From Actinomycetota bacterium (GTDB taxonomy: Bacteria > Actinomycetota > Thermoleophilia > Gaiellales > Gaiellaceae), in the NCBI GenBank assembly GCA_013817555.1, contig JACDCN010000045.1, positions 1 to 11,144 of the forward strand: DNA of 11,144 nt, in the 5' to 3' direction. The translations under genes were made by a program, and so were the position numbers. The notes beneath the pieces were generated by a model that had not been told where the DNA came from, did no database searches, and saw only the letters and a list, made by a program, of their open reading frames with translations. The first letter of the stretch is position 1; the number at the start of each line of letters is the position of its first letter. Positions 7,479-11,144 of this stretch are shown here, one piece after another.

Positions 7479-7546
7479 GCGGCGTAGGCTCGACGGAGCC
7501 GCCGAGGAGCGGAGCGCCGGCTTTGCCGGCGTGGGAGCGGGAATGA
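7475..7546 (+). CDS. 23-residue overlapping ORF between ATPase 1 and permease 1
   Basis: ATG 7475 overlaps the ATPase stop as ATGA, and its TGA (7544-7546) overlaps the permease ATG (7543-7545) in the same way, so the three frames form an unbroken coupled chain. The 23-residue peptide begins MSGVGSTEPPRSG and ends PAWERE, with no membrane segment or known family. CGGGAGG at 7461-7467 offers a ribosome site about seven bases upstream. It could be a coupling peptide that carries ribosomes to the permease start, a small subunit, or a chance frame in a spacer. The two hairpins inside it favour a regulatory or spacer reading. Confidence 0.35.
   Translation: MSGVGSTEPPRSGAPALPAWERE
7487..7531 (+). 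promoter_or_regulatory. two hairpins before the permease 1 start
   Basis: GGCTC (7487-7491) pairs with GAGCC (7496-7500), loop GACG. CGCCGGC (7515-7521) pairs with GCCGGCG (7525-7531), loop TTT. Both are perfect and lie between the ATPase stop and the permease ribosome site (GGGAG, about 7533-7537). They may set the ratio of ATPase to permease by stabilising the upstream message or slowing initiation. No T-run is present, so they are not obvious terminators. Confidence 0.5.
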
Positions 7547-8379
7547 GAGCCTTGGTCAGCACCATGCGCGCGGAGCTCGTCGGCGCCGGCGGCGTCGTCG
7601 AGCGCAACTACTACCTCACCAAGCGTTACATCTGGTGGGACGTCGCCTGGTTCCTCTGGACCGTCGCGAACACGCTCACGATCGTCTTCATCGCGAAGGG
7701 CATCGAGGCGTCCGGAGGCAATCTCGACGTCAACAGGACGATGACGACGCTGCTGATCGGCGCAGTGGTCTGGGCGTACCTCGGCATCCTCTTCGAGTTC
7801 CTGATGGAGACCGTGGCCTGGGAGCGCTGGGAGGGGACGATCGAGTACACGTTCATGGCCCCTCTCTCGCGCGCGATGCACCTTGCGGGGCAAGGCGTCT
7901 TCGCGATCGCCTACGGCCTCTTGCGGGCGACATTCCTGTTCGTCGTCTGTGCCTTTCTCTTCTTCGACCTCGCGATGCCGAACGCGCAGTTCTTCCCTGC
8001 GTTCGTCGTGCTCGTCGTCTCGTCGGTCTCGTTCATCGGCATCGGGATGATGATGTCGGTGCTGCCCCTCATCTCGCCCGAGAAGGGAACGCAGCTTGGC
8101 TTCGTCGCTCAGGGAACGCTCCTCGTCGTTTCGGGCGTCTACTACCCGGTGAGCGTGCTTCCGGAGTGGATGCAGTGGATCGCGACGATCTCCCCGGCGA
8201 CGTACGCGCTCGATGGCATCCGCGAGGCGATTCTGGAAGGCCAGGGGCTGACAGCGATGTGGGACGAGCTCTGGCCGCTCATGATCATCGGCGTCGTCTC
8301 GATCCCGATGGGTCTCTGGGTCTTCAGTCGCGGCGAGAAGTACGCGAAGAAGCACGGGAAGCTGAAGAGGTCGGGATGA
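7543..8379 (+). CDS. ABC-2 type exporter permease 1
   Basis: Integral membrane protein of 278 residues, the usual size for an ABC-2 permease, forming the channel for ATPase 1. Six hydrophobic segments are visible at about 32-52, 66-88, 114-140, 150-176, 188-205 and 245-263. Family marks are the cytoplasmic loop ERWEGTIEYTFMAPLSR (94-110) and the stretch LVVSGVYYPVSVLPEWMQWIATISPATYALDGIREAI (194-230) seen in DrrB/NodJ-like exporters. The C-terminal tail is basic (KYAKKHGKLKR). ATG 7543 has GGGAG five bases upstream and overlaps the preceding small frame; a GTG at 7531 in frame is less likely. Its stop overlaps the ATG of ATPase 2. The exported substrate is unknown. Confidence 0.9.
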   Translation: MRALVSTMRAELVGAGGVVERNYYLTKRYIWWDVAWFLWTVANTLTIVFIAKGIEASGGNLDVNRTMTTLLIGAVVWAYLGILFEFLMETVAWERWEGTIEYTFMAPLSRAMHLAGQGVFAIAYGLLRATFLFVVCAFLFFDLAMPNAQFFPAFVVLVVSSVSFIGIGMMMSVLPLISPEKGTQLGFVAQGTLLVVSGVYYPVSVLPEWMQWIATISPATYALDGIREAILEGQGLTAMWDELWPLMIIGVVSIPMGLWVFSRGEKYAKKHGKLKRSG

Positions 8380-9358
8380 ACGACACGGCCGTCCACGTTG
8401 CCGAGCTACGCAAGGTCTTCGTCGTCCCCGAGCGGGAAGCGGGGCTCAAGGCTGCCACGAAGAGCCTCGTTCGACGGAAGACCCGCGAGGTCAAGGCGGT
8501 CGACGGCATCTCGTTCGACATTGAGCACGGCGAGGTTGTGGGATTTCTCGGGCCCAACGGCGCCGGCAAGACGACGACGCTGAAGATGTTGTCCCGGGCT
8601 GCTCTATCCCAGTGACGGCGAGGCTCGCGTGCTCGGCCACGTGCCGTCGAAGCGAGAAAAGGATTTCCTTCGCCGGATCACCCTCGTGATGGGAAACCGC
8701 AATCAGCTGCAGTGGGACCTGCCGGCACTCGACTCCTTCGAGCTGAACCGCGCGATCTACCGCATTCCGCGGGACGACTTCAAGCCGCTCCACGACGAGC
8801 TCATCGAGCTGCTCGACGTGGGCGATCTCGTGCGCAAGCCGGTCCGCCAGCTCTCGCTCGGGGAGCGCATGAAGGTCGAGATCGTCGGCTCGCTCCTTCA
8901 TCGGCCGCAGGTGCTCTTCCTCGACGAGCCCACGATCGGGCTCGATGTGACGATGCAGAAGCGGATCCGCTCGTTCGTCGCTGAGTACAACGAGCGCTAC
9001 GGAGCGACCGTGCTCCTCACGAGCCACTACATGGCGGACGTCGAAGCGCTCTGCGAGCGAGTGATCGTCATCCATCACGGGCGGATCCTCTTCGACGGCA
9101 GGCTTTCCGAGCTTGCGAGGACATTCACCGCGCACAAGACGATCGAGGTCGCACTCGAGAACGGCATGAGCGACCTCTCCGCGTACGGGGAGGTGACTCA
9201 CCGGGAGGGCGACGTCGTGACTGCGCGTGCCGAAGGCTGACACGGCGAGAGTCACCGCGCGCCTGCTCGCCGAGCTGGAGGTGCTCGACCTGAACGTGGA
9301 GGACCCGCCGATCGAGGACGTGATCGAGCTCGTCTTCGCGCAGGAGCGCCCCGAGTGA
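8376..9358 (+). pseudogene. ABC-2 type exporter ATPase 2, broken by two frameshifts
   Basis: Sequence of a COG4586-like ATPase of about 327 residues spread over three frames. Part 1 (8376-8594) begins MNDTAVHVAEL and carries the RRKTREVKAVDGISFDIE segment and Walker A GPNGAGKTT (59-67). At TCCCGGG (8592-8598) one extra C breaks the frame; removing it gives LSGLLYPSDGEARVLG, as the family expects. Uncorrected, translation stops at 8615. Part 2 (8596 to about 9228) has QLQWDLPALDSF, signature LSLGERMKVEI, Walker B VLFLDEPTIGLD and H-loop LTSHYM, and stops at 9240. Part 3 (about 9227-9358) continues in a third frame as VPKADTARVTARLLAELEVL and DPPIEDVIELVF, the usual family end. All catalytic motifs are intact, so decay is recent or the indels are sequence errors. 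It overlaps the permeases on both sides. Confidence 0.85.
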
Positions 9359-10203
9359 GCGCGGGCCCGCAATACGCGCGGCTCCCCGAGGCGGGTCGCT
9401 TCCGCTCGATCGTCGACTTCTACCTGACGACGATGCGGACGTCGGTTCAGCAGCAGTTCCAGTACCGCGTCGCGACCTACTTCTACATGTTCGGCATGGT
9501 GGCCGAGCCGGTCATCTACCTCGTCGTATGGACGACGATTGCCGAGCAGCGCGGTGGCTCGATCCAAGGCCTGTCTGCGGGTTACTTCGCCGCCTACTAC
9601 ATCGTCTGGACGCTTGTCCGCAACATGAACATCGTCTACGGCGCGCCCTACTGGGAGCACCGCATCCGTGAAGGGCGCTTCTCCGGCGATCTCTTGCGGC
9701 CGCTGCATCCGATCCATAACGACATCGCGTACTTCGCGGGCTCGAAGGTTGTCTGGATCCTGCTCTGGCTGCCAATCGCGTTCGCGCTCACTCTGGTGTT
9801 CGACCCGCTGCTCGATCCCACGGCGCTCGAGATGGGCGTCTTCGCGGTTGCCATCTGGGGGGCGTACCTGATCCGAACGATGTTCATGTCGGCGCTCGGA
9901 ATGCTTTGCTTCTGGACGACGCGCGGCGCCGCCGTCTTCAACCTCTACATGACCTCGGAGCTTCTTCTCTCGGGTCGCCTGGTGCCGCTCCCTCTGATGC
10001 CCGACTGGGTCGAGTCGATCGCGAGGTTCCTACCCTTCCAATGGGCGTTCTTCTTCCCGATCGAGAGCCTCGTCGGCGACCTCTCCGCCCGGGAGCTGCT
10101 TGGCGGACTCGTCGTACAAGCATTCTGGATACTGATCGGGCTCGGCATCTTCACTCTCGCCTGGCGGTCGGCGATCAAGCGCTTCTCGGCGGTAGGCGGC
10201 TGA
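9355..10203 (+). CDS. ABC-2 family permease 2a (ABC2_membrane_6-like)
   Basis: Membrane protein of 282 residues, one half of the permease pair served by ATPase 2. The N-terminus FYLTTMRTSVQQQFQYRVATYF and the loop HRIREGRFSGDLLRPLHPI are the recognisable marks of this family (COG4587/COG3694 type, Pfam ABC2_membrane_6). About six hydrophobic segments follow, including SKVVWILLWLPIAFALTLVF and LVVQAFWILIGLGIFTLAW. GTG 9355 overlaps the stop of ATPase 2 part 3 (GTGA) and has AGGAG at 9342-9346 eight bases upstream, which confirms that the third frame of ATPase 2 is the original end. Its own stop overlaps the next start (TGATG). The family is linked by annotation to export of uncharacterised compounds; the cargo here cannot be named. 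Confidence 0.88.
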   Translation: MSAGPQYARLPEAGRFRSIVDFYLTTMRTSVQQQFQYRVATYFYMFGMVAEPVIYLVVWTTIAEQRGGSIQGLSAGYFAAYYIVWTLVRNMNIVYGAPYWEHRIREGRFSGDLLRPLHPIHNDIAYFAGSKVVWILLWLPIAFALTLVFDPLLDPTALEMGVFAVAIWGAYLIRTMFMSALGMLCFWTTRGAAVFNLYMTSELLLSGRLVPLPLMPDWVESIARFLPFQWAFFFPIESLVGDLSARELLGGLVVQAFWILIGLGIFTLAWRSAIKRFSAVGG

Positions 10204-10988
10204 TGAACGCGCTCCGCGTCTCGTTGCTGTTCCTGAAGGTAGGAGTGATGAACGAGCTCCAATACCGCGTCAACCTCGTCGTCCAGCTCTTCCAGTCGGC
10301 GATCACGCTCGTCACCGGGCTCGCTGTTCTTGCGCTCGTCTACTCGCACACGGATGAGTTGAACGGCTGGTCGCAGTCCGAGCTGCTCTGCCTGACCGGT
10401 ATTCAGATCCTGATGGCCGGAGCGATCAGGATGTATGTCGAGCCGAACATGTCGCGGGTGATCGACGAAGTGAGGGAAGGCACCCTCGACTATGCGTTGA
10501 CCAAGCCGGAGGACGCGCAGGTGCTCGCCAGCGTGCGCGAGGTGCGGATCTGGCACGTGGTAGACGTCTTCTCCGGCCTGATCGTGCTCGGCTTCGGGCT
10601 CTCGCGGATCACAACCGATTTCGGGATTCTCGATGCGCTCGCCTTCGCGGTCGCGCTCGTCCTCGGCGGCGTGATGATCTACTGCTTCTGGCTGGTTATT
10701 GCGACGGGCGCGTTCTGGGTCGTGAACATGTGGCACGTCGCCGAGCTCTTCGACGGCCTCTTCGCGACGGGGCGCTGGCCGGTGGGGATCTACCCTGGCT
10801 GGCTTCGCGTCAGCGTGACCTTCCTCGTCCCGGTCGCGTTCGCCGTCACCGTGCCTGCCGAGGCGGTGACGTCGCGGCTCGAGTGGGAGACGCTACTTCT
10901 CGCGGTCGTCTTCGCCGGTTTCCTCTTCGCCGCGACACGGTGGTTCTGGCGGTTCGGTTTGCGCCGCTACTCCGGCGCCTCCGCGTAG
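10203..10988 (+). CDS. ABC-2 family permease 2b (ABC2_membrane_6-like)
   Basis: Membrane protein of 261 residues, partner of permease 2a. It repeats the same plan: N-terminal LKVGVMNELQYRVNLVVQLFQS, then the conserved loop VIDEVREGTLDYALTKPEDAQVLAS, which is the counterpart of the REGRFSGDLLRPL loop of 2a, and about six hydrophobic segments ending FLFAATRWFWRFGLRRYSG. ATPase 2 with two such permeases is the standard three-gene set for this transporter type. ATG 10203 shares its A with the preceding stop; no strong ribosome site is visible, so coupling is likely. The following MFS gene starts 3 bases after the stop. Both permeases are intact although their ATPase gene is frameshifted. Confidence 0.87.
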   Translation: MNALRVSLLFLKVGVMNELQYRVNLVVQLFQSAITLVTGLAVLALVYSHTDELNGWSQSELLCLTGIQILMAGAIRMYVEPNMSRVIDEVREGTLDYALTKPEDAQVLASVREVRIWHVVDVFSGLIVLGFGLSRITTDFGILDALAFAVALVLGGVMIYCFWLVIATGAFWVVNMWHVAELFDGLFATGRWPVGIYPGWLRVSVTFLVPVAFAVTVPAEAVTSRLEWETLLLAVVFAGFLFAATRWFWRFGLRRYSGASA

Positions 10989-10991
10989 ACC

Positions 10992-11144
10992 ATGCCCCGC
11001 CTCGACGCCCACCGGACCTGGCTCTTGTACCGGGGTGTCGACTCCTTCGCGATGGCTCTGAGCTGGACGGTCGCGGCTGTCTTCTTCGTAACGGAGCTCG
11101 AGATGAGCCCGCTCACGCTGATCCTCACCGGCACGGCTATGGAG
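10992..11144 (+). CDS. MFS-type transporter (5' part)
   Basis: The first 51 codons of a membrane protein that continues beyond the window. It reads MPRLDAHRTWLLYRGVDSF and then a hydrophobic segment (MALSWTVAAVFFVTELEMSPLTLILTGTAM), the pattern of the first two helices of major facilitator superfamily transporters, probably drug/H+ antiporter-like. It begins 3 bases after permease 2b with no clear ribosome site, so it is probably the last or a further member of the export operon. The family call rests on a short segment. Confidence 0.65.
   Translation, partial: MPRLDAHRTWLLYRGVDSFAMALSWTVAAVFFVTELEMSPLTLILTGTAME

Noticed and set aside
6579..8355. Two long - strand open frames (about 342 and 331 codons) opposite ATPase 1 and permease 1
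   Set aside because: Low-complexity Arg/Glu/His-rich shadows of the + strand genes, with no recognisable domain and no ribosome sites.
8592..8615. Programmed ribosomal frameshift in ATPase 2
   Set aside because: There is no slippery heptamer with a downstream pseudoknot. A second unrelated frame change near 9225 would also be needed, which fits indels better.
8491..9717. Long open frame on the - strand (about 408 codons) opposite ATPase 2 and permease 2a
   Set aside because: Arg/His/Val-rich composition with no family pattern. The + strand here carries clear ABC motifs; such antisense frames are common at this GC.

Overview
The window is a high-GC stretch whose gene content suggests an actinobacterium. 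A deep-branching, soil-type, Thermoleophilia-like genome is my guess, based on GC, codon use, the GlnA type and the SIMPL and LtrA neighbours; no rRNA or marker gene is present to confirm it. No tRNA, rRNA, CRISPR array, IS element or phage gene was seen.

Left part (1-3292, + strand): the 3' end of a 2-oxoacid dehydrogenase E1 alpha gene overlaps a complete E1 beta gene, followed after 4 bases by a small stand-alone HIRAN-domain gene. A bulged hairpin starting on the HIRAN stop codon probably ends this operon. No E2 gene follows. Next comes a gene-poor stretch (1795-2110) holding the first ~20 codons of a decayed GNAT acetyltransferase, then an intact acyl-CoA dehydrogenase that starts on a TTG codon. 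E1 plus acyl-CoA dehydrogenase fits branched-chain 2-oxoacid or amino-acid breakdown, but substrate cannot be read from the sequence.

Middle (3293-6150): a secreted SIMPL-domain protein, then the N-terminal third of an ltrA-like membrane gene enclosed by two inverted copies of a ~26-bp palindromic element. Facing them on the - strand is glnA (type I-beta glutamine synthetase). Its short 5' leader contains a good promoter, two small hairpins and a full intrinsic terminator just before the ribosome binding site, so it looks like a transcription attenuator. The GlnA protein has Phe where the adenylylated Tyr should be, so its control may lie in the RNA leader rather than in adenylylation.

Right part (6150-11144, + strand): after a spacer with no convincing gene and a clear sigma-70-type promoter, a tightly overlapped operon encodes two ABC-2 type export systems: ATPase 1 and permease 1, then ATPase 2 and a pair of permeases. 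The start of an MFS transporter follows and runs off the window. ATPase 2 is read in three frames because of two indels. Between ATPase 1 and permease 1 lies a 23-codon ORF joined by stop/start overlaps at both ends and containing two hairpins. I saw no clearly novel multi-gene system. The most interesting items are the glnA leader combined with the lost adenylylation Tyr, the inverted repeat pair around the ltrA fragment, and the broken ATPase 2.
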